The position numbers were made by a program, and so were the translations under genes. Below are positions 1 to 9,368 of a stretch of 64,000 bases of DNA, piece by piece. The DNA is from Candidatus Pantoea bituminis (GTDB taxonomy: Bacteria; Pseudomonadota; Gammaproteobacteria; Enterobacterales; Enterobacteriaceae), in assembly GCF_018842675.1 (NCBI RefSeq), contig NZ_JAGTWO010000004.1:1922001-1986000 (forward strand). The letters run 5' to 3'. Within the stretch, counting starts at the first letter, position 1. Each line of letters begins with the position of its first letter. The notes below the pieces were generated by a model, which was not told the origin of the DNA, did no database searches, and saw only the letters and a program-made list of their open reading frames with translations.

Positions 1-787
1 TGGATGGGCGCGGTGCTGGGGCCGGTGTTTGGCTGGCGCGTGGTGTTTTATGTCGCCGGTGCGATGGGCATGCTCGTGGCGTTGCTGTATGCCGTATTGG
101 TCAAAAACGATCGTAAACCGGCCGACCTTATTGCCCGTCAGGCGGCTGAGAAAGTGCCGCTGCGCACGCTGTTTCGTCATGCGCCAGTGATGATGATGGC
201 CTTCTACTACTTCGTGTTGCTGGCCGGTTGGTGGATTGTGCTGCTGTGGGCACCGAGCTATCTCATGCAGGTGAAAAATCTGACGATCGGTACCGCTGGA
301 ACCATTGCCAGTTTGCTGGGACTCACCGGCGCGCTGGGTGGCTTCCTGCTTGGCCGTTACTGCGATAAAGGCGATTTTCTTCGCCGCCGCAACATCCTGA
401 TGACCATCACCATTGCCAGCGGATTTCTGATGGCGGCGATGGTTGTCAATCTCTCCGTTCCGTTGGTGATTGTGCTGGTGATGCTGCTGGGTTTCTTGGG
501 CTATCCCATCACGCCTATCGTGCTGTCTATTACCGCCGAACTGGTTCCCCTTCTCTACGCGGCTCGGCCATTGGCTTTGTCATGAATATGGGAATGGCGG
601 CAGGCGGCATCTCGCCCATCGTGGCAGGTTATTTCGCTCAAACCTACACGCTGCAACCCGTGTGGCTGGTAGCTGCCGCAGTGATCCTTTGCAGCAGTTT
701 TGTGCTGCTGGGTGTGCGTAAACTCCCCGTTTCCGCCACAAAAACGCCGCAGACGCCGTGCCGCATGGGCGTCTGGTTAAGCATTAA
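1..787 (+). CDS. MFS transporter, 3' part (5' end outside the window; two apparent frameshifts)
   Basis: Major facilitator superfamily permease of the inner membrane. Only the part after the first few helices is present because the frame is open at base 1. Several hydrophobic helices are visible, with a charged central loop (KNDRKPADL) and a basic loop RYCDKGDFLRRR typical of MFS. The frame breaks near 547-552 (CCCC run): upstream reads TAELVP, and the other frame continues SLRGSAIGFVMNMG, a typical MFS helix. A second break in the A-run at 740-744 would give a stop at 785-787, just before the ribosome site of the next gene; without it the frame runs into that gene with no stop. Both breaks are single-base losses in short runs, so I infer assembly errors. 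The downstream neighbour suggests a transporter for the substrate of the DUF993 enzyme. Substrate unknown. Confidence 0.8.
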
Positions 788-803
788 TCGAGAGGGACAG
801 AAA

Positions 804-1972
804 ATGACGATCAGTAATAAGGTGCGTTTAGTGGACAGCGACGGGCAACCGTTCAGCTATGTGGTGAAAGGCCAACGAAACTGGAGCGTACCGCAAAACC
901 GGTGTTTAACCGCAAGGTGTTTGCCGCGGCACACGTGGTCGCTGATCCTGTAAAGATGCAGAATCCTACACGTGATATGGCTATCGACTGGGAGTCAACG
1001 CTGGAATATCGACGCCATCTCATGTCACTGGGTTTTGGCGTGGCAGAAGCGATGGACACCGCTCAGCGCGGCATGGGACTTGACTGGCCAACCAGCCTTG
1101 AGCTGATTCAACGCAGTGTGGCCCAGGCAAAGGATTTTCCGCAGGTTACTATTGCCAGCGGCGCGGGCACCGATCACCTGACTGATTTCACGGGTTTGAC
1201 CTTAAATGATGTGACCAATGCTTATGAACAGCAGATTGCGGCCATTGAAGCCTGCGGTGGTCGCATTATCCTGATGGCGAGTCGGGCACTGGCCGCCATC
1301 GCTAAGGGGCCTGAAGATTACATAACCGTCTACGACACCGTGCTAAAGCAGGTGCGTGAACCGGTGATTCTGCATTGGCTGGGTGATATGTTTGATCCGG
1401 CGCTGCGGGGTTACTGGGGCGCCGGGCAGATCCACAGCGCCATGGAAATTTGCCTGTCGGTGATACGCAACAATGCAGCGAAAATCGACGGCATCAAAAT
1501 CTCATTGCTGGATAAAGATCGCGAAATCGAGATGCGCCGTCAGCTTCCCGCCTCCGTCAAAATGTATACCGGCGACGACTTCAATTATCCCGAATTGATT
1601 GCGGGCGACAGTCAGGGCTATTCACACGCACTGCTAGGGATTTTGGATGCGATTGCACCGGCAGCCTCCGGCGCGCTGCATGCGCTGGCGCAAGGCGATC
1701 AGCAGAAATATCATCAGATTCTTGCTCCGACGTTGCCGTTGGCACGACATATCTTTGCCGCTCCAACGCAGTACTACAAATCGGGCATTGTGTTTCTGGC
1801 CTGGCTCAATGGACATCAGCGTCATTTTACCCTGCTGGGCGGTATGCAGAGCGCACGCAGTCTCTCACATTATTGCATGCTGTTTCGCCTGGCTGACGAA
1901 GCGGGATTACTCGATAACGTTGACGTTGCGTCGGAAAGGATGTGGTTACTGGCTAAGCTCCATGGGATTTAA
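804..1972 (+). CDS. DUF993 family protein (dihydrodipicolinate synthase-like TIM barrel), one apparent frameshift
   Basis: About 389 residues once one base is restored. The body carries the features I associate with DUF993: AAAHVVADP near the N-terminus, GVAEAMDTAQRGMGLDW, the barrel segment IILMASRALA, and VILHWLGDMFDPALRGYWG. These proteins resemble class I lyases of the DapA type, but the reaction is not established. The start ATG at 804 follows GAGAGGGA. The frame changes at 867-871 (AAAGG): reading one extra G gives VKGPTKLERTAKPVFNRK and joins the two parts, so I treat the break as a lost base. It lies 17 bases after the inferred MFS stop and is probably co-transcribed with it. In other genomes such genes sit in sugar or polyol catabolic clusters, which is context rather than proof of function. 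Confidence 0.82.
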
Positions 1973-2100
1973 ACGGTTCCCCTTCGCTTCAAGGCAGAAA
2001 CGGAGGGGAAATACCCTGGCGGTGGCGACGTCACCAGAACAGTAAGCCAGGCAGCAACACCCCGCCGCCGATCATGCCTGTATGAGCGAGTCGAAAAAGG

Positions 2101-3333
2101 CTACAGCAGAGAATCTGTTTTGCGTTTTTTAGGCCGTTTCACATCCGTTTTTAAAAAGAGGTTATTGGTTGCGCCCGCCTTGGTTAAAGAACGGCTGATC
2201 GCCGCCTGCAACTCAGGAAACTCGCCAAACAGATCTGGGTTTGCTAACTGATCGCTAATCAAATCAGCGAACTCCTCCAATACGCTGGCAGGTTTAATGA
2301 TTTTAAGTTCGCGACCAAATTTGATCAGGCTATCCCGGTCTGGGAATAGCTTGCTTTTATTCATTTTCAGCGCCATTTCTTTATCGTTGGTGGGATAGAT
2401 AAACGTGTTAACCACATCATAAAGCGGCGAAAGTGTTGGGGTCGGCTCACCGTTTGCGGAATATAACAGTGAGAAATTCTTGAGATGTGCATCGCCGTTG
2501 CCCACCATGCAGCTGAACAAAACGTAGCGCCAGTAAAGCTCAACCTGAGTCTGATCGCGTGTAAAAAGAGCGACAATTTTGGCGCCGGTTTCATAAGAGC
2601 CGGCGTACTTATGATCAGAGGTTTTCCCCGCCAGGACGCAGAAATCTTCCATCGCTAAACGCTTATCGCCCGCGATATCGAAACGCTCCATGATAAACAG
2701 CTCTTTATTATCGGACAGCCAAAACGGCGCGACCGGTAATCCACAGGTTTTGGCCAACGACATGCAGATAAATTCATTTTCTGCCAGCCGTGGATACTCT
2801 TCATCGCCGGTTTTCGCGATCAAATTGGGATAAAGCACTGCGCCTCGGCTTTCAGTGCTGATCATCACTTTGGGTTGTACACCGGAAATAGAGGTGTTGA
2901 GCAGATATTTATTCAGTAGATATTCGAATGCGCTCTCTTTGTGATCCCATTTCAGCAGCTCTTCAAGCTTTTCTGGCGCTGGCGTGGGCAAATCAATATT
3001 GCTCACGTATGAGAGTGCACCGATGCCCGTATCCTGTTGCAAAGCAAGAAACAGCATGTCTGAAATGTTTCCCACGTAGCGGCGTAGACGTTCAGCAATA
3101 TGATAGCGAACGTAGCCTTCCGGGATATTCATTTCAAAGATGTTGAACAGCCGACTGGCGTTGTAACTCATTTTGTTATCGGGCTGCATGGTCAGCGACA
3201 CGCGCCGCCGGCGGGTGTCAGCATAGGTGAAATTGTAACTGCCGTGTTCGTGGATGAGCTTGCCGCTGTATTCACCGCCGTTATACACATCGATATGACG
3301 TACAGGTTGTGAAAGCTGTTTGAGGTCAGTCAT
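2101..3333 (-). CDS. hipA: HipA-family serine/threonine kinase toxin
   Basis: Toxin kinase of a HipBA module, about 410 residues. E. coli HipA phosphorylates glutamyl-tRNA synthetase and induces dormancy; the target here is untested. Visible parts are the N-terminal HipA domain (DVYNGGEYSGKL, then MNIPEGYVRYHIAERL), the P-loop with the autophosphorylated serine (SISGVQPK), the lysine/glutamate region (NEFICMSLAKTCGLP), catalytic GNGDAHLKNFS and metal-binding LSPLYDVVN. All kinase motifs are present, so it should be active. I place the start at 3333 because that ATG overlaps the hipB stop by 8 bases (ATGACTGA), a translational-coupling arrangement; an in-frame start eight codons upstream is possible but less likely. 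It is transcribed behind hipB from the operator region at 3.59-3.65 kb. Confidence 0.92.
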   Translation of the reverse strand: MTDLKQLSQPVRHIDVYNGGEYSGKLIHEHGSYNFTYADTRRRRVSLTMQPDNKMSYNASRLFNIFEMNIPEGYVRYHIAERLRRYVGNISDMLFLALQQDTGIGALSYVSNIDLPTPAPEKLEELLKWDHKESAFEYLLNKYLLNTSISGVQPKVMISTESRGAVLYPNLIAKTGDEEYPRLAENEFICMSLAKTCGLPVAPFWLSDNKELFIMERFDIAGDKRLAMEDFCVLAGKTSDHKYAGSYETGAKIVALFTRDQTQVELYWRYVLFSCMVGNGDAHLKNFSLLYSANGEPTPTLSPLYDVVNTFIYPTNDKEMALKMNKSKLFPDRDSLIKFGRELKIIKPASVLEEFADLISDQLANPDLFGEFPELQAAISRSLTKAGATNNLFLKTDVKRPKKRKTDSLL

Positions 3334-3577
3334 CGTCAAAGAGCGCCTCAAGTTCATCCAACTGCGGTAAACCTGAAGACTGAACGGTTAATATCAGTTC
3401 CACCGCCGTCAGATAAAGGGTCAAGGATTTCAGCGAGCCGGTGTAGGCACCGTTCTCAATTTCTGAAATTACCGTTCTTTGAATGCCAGCACGCAAAGCC
3501 GCAGCGGATTGCGTCCACCCTTTTGCTTTGCGTTTTTCACGGCACTTCATTCCTATCGCTTTCAAACCCGGCAGCAT
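3326..3577 (-). CDS. hipB: HipB-family XRE antitoxin and repressor
   Basis: Small DNA-binding antitoxin of 83 residues. An XRE helix-turn-helix spans roughly residues 10-65: KAKGWTQSAAALRAGIQRT, then VISEIENGAYTGSLKSL. The acidic C-terminus (LDELEALFDDD) fits the flexible tail of HipB antitoxins that is exposed to proteolysis. In known systems HipB neutralises HipA by complex formation, and the complex represses its own promoter. The gene is first in the operon, overlaps hipA by 8 bases and lies directly behind two near-perfect palindromes. GAGGG precedes the ATG at 3577, with short spacing; an internal ATG at 3550 also follows AGGA, so the true start is not certain. Confidence 0.9.
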   Translation of the reverse strand: MLPGLKAIGMKCREKRKAKGWTQSAAALRAGIQRTVISEIENGAYTGSLKSLTLYLTAVELILTVQSSGLPQLDELEALFDDD

Positions 3578-3590
3578 AAGCCCTCAAAAT

Positions 3591-3645
3591 GTCACCATAT
3601 AGTGACAATAATGCGCAATTCATCATAATGTCACTATATAGTGAC
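3591..3645. promoter_or_regulatory. Twin palindromic operators upstream of hipBA
   Basis: Two 16-base palindromes lie upstream of hipB: gtcaccatatagtgac at 3591-3606 and gtcactatatagtgac at 3630-3645. Both share the core TGTCAC-N4-GTGACA when flanks are included, and their centres are 39 bases apart, nearly four DNA turns. This arrangement suits two HipB dimers binding one face of the DNA and autoregulating the operon. The sequence differs from the TATCC-N8-GGATA operators of E. coli hipBA. The role is inferred from position and symmetry. Confidence 0.8.
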
Positions 3646-3777
3646 ATATTCAACCCGTTTTTCCTCTTAAATGCGCGACGTTAACAAGCGCGGTGTTTGT
3701 AACAAACAGCCAAATAGCCTTGGTTTACCCGTGTTACCTCATCATCAGGGAATAATTAACTGTGCTTTACTTTATGC

Positions 3778-5344
3778 ATGGAGATAAGAAACGTTTTTAC
3801 ACAGAAGCCCAACGCGCAACCGGAGGCAGAACGCATTGCTCGTTCCCCGCTGGTCAGAAGCATTTGGATTTTTGGCGGCCTGCTGATCGTTGCCGTGCTG
3901 ACCATTAATGCCTGGTCACTCAGTCAATCCTGGCAACGAATGATTCGCAACGCTGAGGATACAGCCATCAACCTTTCACTTTCTCAGGCGCGCCAGGCGG
4001 AAGATACTTTCTTGCAAACGGAAATTACGCTTAGAGAATTGCAACGCGATCTTCAGAATAACATCGCCGCGGGTGCCCAGGGTTCCAGGCTGAGTTTAAC
4101 CATGCGAGACCTTAAGAGCCGCCTGCCCCAGCTGCATGGCCTGTTTTTTTATGATGCCAGCGGTAAGTGGATTGCTACCTCGGCGCAACCGGTGCCGGTC
4201 GGCATTAATAACTCCGATCGCGACTATTTTGTGTATCACCGTAACAATCCGCGCAACAGCGTACATATCGGGCCGGTTATTCGCAGCCGCAGTACTGGCG
4301 AGCTCGTTATACCGGTTTCCATGCGGGTGACCAGCGCGGGTGGTGGGTTTGGCGGCGTGCTGTTAGCCACAATAAAGGTGGATTATTTCCGACATTATTA
4401 CGGCTATTATGAGATGGGCAACAGCGATGTTTTGGTCTTGATGCTTGCTGATAGCACGGTGCTTTACGCCCGCCCAATGCCAGACAGTTACATAGGAAAA
4501 AACCTTTCTTCAAGTTGTCTGTTTCGCGAAATGTTGATGAAGTCTGATCGCGGTAGCGGACAATGGAGTGCGGCGCTGGATGGAAAAAACGCATCTTTGG
4601 ATTCGCACGCTCTGAGCGTTATCCGCTGGTGGTTGCCGCCGGTTATGACAAACAGAGCCTGATAAAACAGTGGATGAAAAGCCGGGTGCAGGATGTCACG
4701 TTAAACCTGGCGCTACTGGCAGGCATCCTGATCATGATTTTTTCATTCTGCGCCAGGCGCGCATGAATCTGCGTTATCAAGCTGAGCTGACTCAACTGCG
4801 TGATGAATTAACGCTCGTGAACAACAGCTTAAAATCGATGGCAATGATTGATGGGCTAACTGGACTGGCTAACCGCAGGCAGTTTGATCTCTATCTGCAC
4901 GAGTGCCTAATGCGCTCAGCTGTAAACGGGGAACCCGTTTCGTTGCTGATGATCGATGTCGATTATTTTAAGCGTTACAACGACACGTATGGTCATACTA
5001 ATGGCGACGAATGCCTACGGCGTTTGGGTGATACGCTGAGTAAAATGCCCCATCGCAGCGCTGATTTAGTGGCGCGTTATGGCGGTGAGGAGTTTGCAAT
5101 TATCCTGCCGAACACTCAGCAAAAAGATGCTTTACGCGTGGCTATGCGCGCTGTTGAAGCGGTCCGTAGCCTCTCGATTACTCACCAGACAACCGACGTT
5201 CCAGTAGGTATCGTCACTATCAGTGTCGGTTGTGCCACGATCACGGCAAGTGGAAAAGAGAAAGATGTGCAACAGCTTCTCACCCATGCAGATGCTGCCC
5301 TTTACCGCGCCAAACACCATGGGCGAAATCGGGTGGCGCTATAA
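3778..5344 (+). CDS. Membrane diguanylate cyclase with periplasmic sensor domain (two apparent frameshifts)
   Basis: Makes cyclic di-GMP from two GTP. The reconstructed protein has about 522 residues. An N-terminal helix (SIWIFGGLLIVAVLTINAWS, about 28-47) precedes a periplasmic region of about 240 residues resembling a Cache/PDC sensor, with WIATSAQPVPVGINNSDRDY and HIGPVIRSRSTGELVIPV. A second helix (LNLALLAGILIMIFSF) leads to a coiled linker and a GGDEF domain with the active-site variant RYGGEEF. An RSAD I-site lies exactly five residues before GGEEF, so product feedback inhibition is likely. The frame breaks in an A-run at 4584-4589 and a T-run at 4738-4743; adding one base to each restores continuous protein. 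No phosphodiesterase (EAL) domain follows. The ligand sensed is unknown. Confidence 0.88.
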
Positions 5345-5670
5345 GAGTTCGATAATCTACAAAAGCGAATGGGGTTATTAGTGAACCGTAAGCGGATGCA
5401 TAAAGCAAAAAAATCACCTGTATGCAGAGGATTGGGCGGATGTTGAAGATTCAGTTGTGTTTACCAAAACAGACTGACTTATTTAGCCTTGCGTTAATGC
5501 GCTAAATATATATCTATTAAACTTAAGCGCATTATGAAATTTAAATGAAAAAAATTTCAATTTAGACGAAAAGATCAAAGAACTATTCTTTAAAAATAAA
5601 TGAGCTCTACGATATTTAAATTAATGTCACGACTGACAATGCGGGTAATTTTATTAAAAATAGCGTACTA
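5345..5670. other. AT-rich intergenic DNA without a recognisable gene
   Basis: This stretch between the cyclase stop and the terminator of the KGG gene is strongly AT-rich, with several A- and T-runs. I see no open frame with a ribosome site, no tRNA-like fold and no clear inverted repeat. Confidence 0.5.
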
Positions 5671-5706
5671 AAAAAACATGGCCCCGACACTGAACGTGCC
5701 GGGGCC
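5671..5706 (-). terminator. Rho-independent terminator of the KGG stress protein gene
   Basis: On the minus strand a GC-rich hairpin (GGCCCCG pairing with CGGGGCC, with a further CAC/GTG pairing inside, 5680-5706) is followed by ATG and a T-run (plus strand A-run 5671-5676). It lies about 28 bases after the stop codon of the KGG gene. Confidence 0.85.
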
Positions 5707-5733
5707 TGTGGCTAAAAGAAGCTAATCGCCCTT

Positions 5734-5913
5734 TTATTCAGACTTGCGTCCGCCACCATGACTGCTTTGGCCGCCTTTTTTACCAGCCTCAGAAGCCTTC
5801 TCACGATCATTTGCGAAATTACCGCCGCTGTTCTGTCCGCCTTTTTTACCGGCTTCAGATGCTTTACCAGGGTTTTCCGCAAAATTACCTGAACCACCAC
5901 GATGTTCGGCCAT
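5734..5913 (-). CDS. KGG-repeat stress-induced small protein (YciG-like)
   Basis: A 59-residue glycine-rich hydrophilic protein that is easily missed because of its size. It starts MAEHRGGSGNF and carries two copies of the block KASEAGKKGGQ, each preceded by GNFA. This is the con-10/KGG motif of general-stress proteins such as YciG. A strong AGGAGG ribosome site lies 6 bases before the ATG, and a terminator follows. In enterobacteria such genes are usually under general stress control and are linked to motility or stress survival; that is family knowledge, not visible here. Predicted cytoplasmic and disordered. Confidence 0.92.
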   Translation of the reverse strand: MAEHRGGSGNFAENPGKASEAGKKGGQNSGGNFANDREKASEAGKKGGQSSHGGGRKSE

Positions 5914-6195
5914 AAATTCCTCCTGAACATATTGTCATTAATTTAATGGCAAACAGCATAATGCTAATTACGCTGAACGTTTTCTTCGTGTTGCAGGATT
6001 AATAGTAGAGAAGGATGCCAGGCTTGCAAATATATTTCAGGGGATTTTTAGGCATATTTGTACAGGGCACATTAGCATGTACATTTATAAACAAAGCGGC
6101 AGCGATAAGTTTTACTTATATTATGCGGGTTTAGCGCCACGCATAGAGCGAGTCTTTACCGCTGTAAATTCACATAAAGTTACACTCTGACACCC

Positions 6196-6456
6196 ATGGA
6201 AAATAATACCGAAACAGTTTATGCCTACGTTTTGCGACAGTTTCACCGCGTCAATCAGCCGCTGACTGACAAAAATCGGTACGAAAAAGAATACAGAGAG
6301 TCTTGGCAGAAAGTCACCGTGCCTTATGCCCTTTGCTCAGAAGATCACAACGGCGCAGTGTTGTTACTGACAAATTTCAGCGAGAAGCCGCTGAAGGTGG
6401 AGATCAGCAAAGCGGGCGCTGAAGAACTCACGGAACAGCTGGCCGGATGCGAATAA
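6196..6456 (+). CDS. Hypothetical protein, 86 residues
   Basis: I do not recognise a family. The translation is hydrophilic and protein-like, with a charged first half (TDKNRYEKEYRESWQKV) and a second half that could form a beta strand and a helix (GAVLLLTNFSEKPLKVEI, then acidic AEELTEQL). There is no signal peptide, membrane segment or metal motif. No strong ribosome site precedes the ATG. It stands alone between the KGG gene and the UV endonuclease gene, so context gives no function. It could be a minor accessory gene or a chance frame. Confidence 0.45.
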   Translation: MENNTETVYAYVLRQFHRVNQPLTDKNRYEKEYRESWQKVTVPYALCSEDHNGAVLLLTNFSEKPLKVEISKAGAEELTEQLAGCE

Positions 6457-6837
6457 TCGCTTTCCGGCTTTAATTAGCTCACAACGCAGTGAATCGATGA
6501 ATCCGCGATTAGCGGCTTTTGCAGCGCAGTGAGCTGACTGGAGCGGTATTGAGCGATACACCAAGGCAGAATGAATGATGATCCCTTTATTGCGCGGCTT
6601 CATGAGTCACAACGCTTCTCGGGTTTCATTGACACTGCCCAGATAAGTCACCTCTGTCACGCGACGATATTCGTCATTGCTGAAAGCTTCAAAAGATGCC
6701 AGAACCGTACACATGGCGCAGTTAATGACGTTATCGCTCAGCAAGCCGCCAAGGGTAATGAGAAGCCAACCCACTGACAGAGAAAAACAACGGCGACAAA
6801 CAGGAACAACGTAGGAGCCGCACAGCATGCTGGCCCA
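6457..6837. other. Intergenic DNA with no supported gene
   Basis: Two opposed short frames overlap here (about 6571-6777 plus, 6607-6828 minus). Neither has a convincing ribosome site or a protein-like composition, and each is the shadow of the other. I see no RNA gene or clear terminator. Confidence 0.4.
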
Positions 6838-7804
6838 TCAGCGGTCAAGATTGGCAAGTAAACGCTTATATAACGGATCTCTGGCTAAGTTTTTCATTTT
6901 AACTTCACACATAATATCGAAATCTTTGAAAGATAACGCCCAGTCATTTAATGTTTCATTAAAATAGAAATCAGAATGCGCCCTTAACTTCGATTTAGAG
7001 AGGCCTAATACGTTTTGATCAGGAAAGCCTTGCTCAGGAATTAAACCCTCTTGGGAAATTGAGTAATGTAGAACGGGCCTTACGCCTCGCCACGATGCTT
7101 TGATTAATGCGATGCGAGGGTCATCAGGTTTAATAAATTCATTTTCTTTAACCCAGTGATGATGAATATCTAGCACGATTGGGCAGAGATCTTTGGCTTG
7201 TAACACATCATCAAGTGAACATGATATCTCGTCATTCTCCACGGTTAACATACGCTGGGCTTCGGGGCTAAGCTTCAAAAATGATGCCTTAAAACCACTG
7301 AACCCAAGCTTGCCATTCATATGGATATTGATTTTGAAATCCTGAAATTCTTGACCATAACCCATTAATTTAGCGCAAGTTGTATGATACTCCACATCGT
7401 CAATAGCGCGCTCGACCACGGCCGGATTGTCTGAGGCTAATACGGTATATTGCCCTGGATGAAATGAGAGCCTGATATTATTTTGTTTGGCAAACGTTGC
7501 CACAGGCTAAAAACAGTGGGTATAAATCGGGTAATAAATTCGCATAAGGTTTTTTTGCTTCAGGAACGGTATATAACGGCAATAAATCGCTGCCTATTCT
7601 CATCATCCTCAGTGCTTCAGGTAATAAAGCTAACTGTTCCAGAGTTGAGCGAAGATGCGTTAAATTCAACGTTGCCAGATCGGCTAATACGCTTTCTCTT
7701 TGCGCTTCATTCAGGCTTAAAAACCGGGTGCGCGTAGTACCTTTCAGAGGAAAAAGTTGTTTTAAATCTGAATTGATATATTTACATGCGAAGCCTAATT
7801 TCAT
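6838..7804 (-). CDS. uvsE: UV damage endonuclease UvsE/UvdE (frame broken near 7500)
   Basis: TIM-barrel endonuclease that nicks DNA 5' of UV photoproducts and starts an excision route independent of UvrABC. The N-terminal part (KLGFACKYI, then LNLTHLRSTLEQLALLPEALRMMRIGSDLLPLY) and the C-terminal part (IRLSFHPGQYTVLASD, VLDIHHHW, RPVLHYS) together give about 320 residues, the usual length, with the conserved metal-binding His/Asp/Glu positions of this fold. The frame changes near 7495-7515, next to an A-run at 7509-7513; the net offset fits two missing bases or one extra, so the exact repair is less clear than elsewhere. The gene is more AT-rich than its neighbours, and uvsE is patchy in Enterobacterales, which suggests acquisition. 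It appears monocistronic. Confidence 0.88.
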
Positions 7805-8091
7805 TACTCATCCTCTTATACATCCCTTAAAAATAACAATATAAGTCTAACAAACCCGCAGCCGGGCGCTGAAAAATTTAGCGACTTTCCATTTATAGAG
7901 ACGTGTACACAACGTAATGCACCGCGATGAGATGATTCAACGGCTTGCGTTAATGTGCTTTGGGCATTTGCAACAAACACAGATGCTTTCTACCCTTTCC
8001 TTCCATCACATTTATAACAAGACGTTTATCACAAGAAGATGCTTGCCCTCTGTGCCAAACCGCTTAATTAACCAGAAAGGGAGAATGAAAT

Positions 8092-9177
8092 ATGCAGTAC
8101 AACAAGCTAGGTCATTCAGGATTACTGGTCTCGCAGTTCGCCTTGGGCACGGTGCCATTCGCAGGTAAAGCCGGGTTTGAAAAAACCGGTAACGTTGATG
8201 CAAAAGAAGCGCGCCGGTTTATCGACATTGCGCTGGATTATGGCGTGAATATGATCGATACCGCTGATCTTTACTCAATGGGCGGCGCAGAACAGGTTGT
8301 GGGTGAAGCGTTGGGCGACAAGCGCGACAGCGTTATTCTTACATCTAAAGCGCGCAGTCCGCTGGGCGACGATCCTAACAACAGCGGCGCGAGCCGTTAT
8401 CATTTAATTAGAGCCTGTGAAGCGAGCCTGCGCCGGTTGAAAACCGATCACATCGATTTATATCAAATCCACAATTGGGATGGTGTTACGCCCGTTGAAG
8501 AAACGCTTAGAGCGTTAGAGGATTTAGTAAAAAGCGGGAAAATCCGCTATTTCGGCACCTCAAACTACACGGCATGGCAAATGATGAAGACGCTGGGTTG
8601 CGCTGAAAAATATAACCTTCTCAAACCCATCAGCCAGCAAATTTATTACACGCCTGAATCGCGTGAAGCAGAATATGAACTGCTGCCGATGGCACGGGAT
8701 CAAGATATTGGCACGCTGGTCTGGGGCCCACTTGGTGAAGGTTTGTTAACCGGAACGGTGCGCCGCAATGTCAAAACGCCTGAATCGTCACGTCAAGGTA
8801 ATGGCTGGCCGGAACCCTATGTGCACGATATGGAACACGCCTATAACGTGATTGATGTGCTGGCTGAAGTCGGTTCAGAACTTGGTGCCTCAGTAGCGCA
8901 AGTTTGCCTTGCCTGGCTCGCTACCCGTCCAGGCATCACGTCATTACTCATTGGCAACCGCACTGAAGCGCATTTGCGCGACAATTTGGCTGCCGTCGAT
9001 CTGGTTTTAAGCGATGAACAGCGGCAGAAAATTGAACAAGTCACCCGTCCTGCTCCGCAATATCCTTACTGGCATCGGTTTACCAGCGGCATGGATCGTT
9101 TAGATGCCGCTGAAAAGCCATTTTTAGATGAACATCGGCAGACAATCGATAACAGAAAGGATTTGTCTATTAAATGA
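8092..9177 (+). CDS. Aldo/keto reductase
   Basis: NADPH-dependent oxidoreductase of 361 residues with the (beta/alpha)8 fold. The start is supported by AAAGGGAG before the ATG. The catalytic tetrad can be read: Asp in MIDTADLYS, Tyr five residues later in the same segment, Lys in VILTSKARSP, and His in LYQIHNWD. The NADP-binding end is present as LLIGNRTEAHLRDN. The overall pattern (NKLGHSGLLVSQFALGT, KSGKIRYFGTSNYTAWQ) is that of the broad-substrate AKR group similar to E. coli YajO/Tas and plant-type reductases. It appears monocistronic. The physiological substrate cannot be told from sequence. Confidence 0.93.
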   Translation: MQYNKLGHSGLLVSQFALGTVPFAGKAGFEKTGNVDAKEARRFIDIALDYGVNMIDTADLYSMGGAEQVVGEALGDKRDSVILTSKARSPLGDDPNNSGASRYHLIRACEASLRRLKTDHIDLYQIHNWDGVTPVEETLRALEDLVKSGKIRYFGTSNYTAWQMMKTLGCAEKYNLLKPISQQIYYTPESREAEYELLPMARDQDIGTLVWGPLGEGLLTGTVRRNVKTPESSRQGNGWPEPYVHDMEHAYNVIDVLAEVGSELGASVAQVCLAWLATRPGITSLLIGNRTEAHLRDNLAAVDLVLSDEQRQKIEQVTRPAPQYPYWHRFTSGMDRLDAAEKPFLDEHRQTIDNRKDLSIK

Positions 9178-9368
9178 TACGGTTAAGCCGCCTGCCGGGC
9201 GGCTTATGCCCACACATCCCGGGGTACATTGCTTGTTAGATCCTCTTTCCATCAAGCTTATTTTTTAGCGTGAAATCAGTGGGTAAAGACGCTTAAACGC
9301 GTTTTAACGTTTGGTGTTTTCATCGCCCTCTATACTTTTAAGCGTTGATTGTCTTTCTGGGAGAAAAA

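Noticed and set aside
5712..5930. Minus-strand frame of 72 codons overlapping the KGG gene
   Set aside because: The KGG frame at 5734-5913 has the ribosome site, motif repeats and terminator; the longer frame is its shadow.
6607..6828. Minus-strand frame of 73 codons with a cysteine-rich start
   Set aside because: It overlaps another equally weak frame on the other strand and has no ribosome site.
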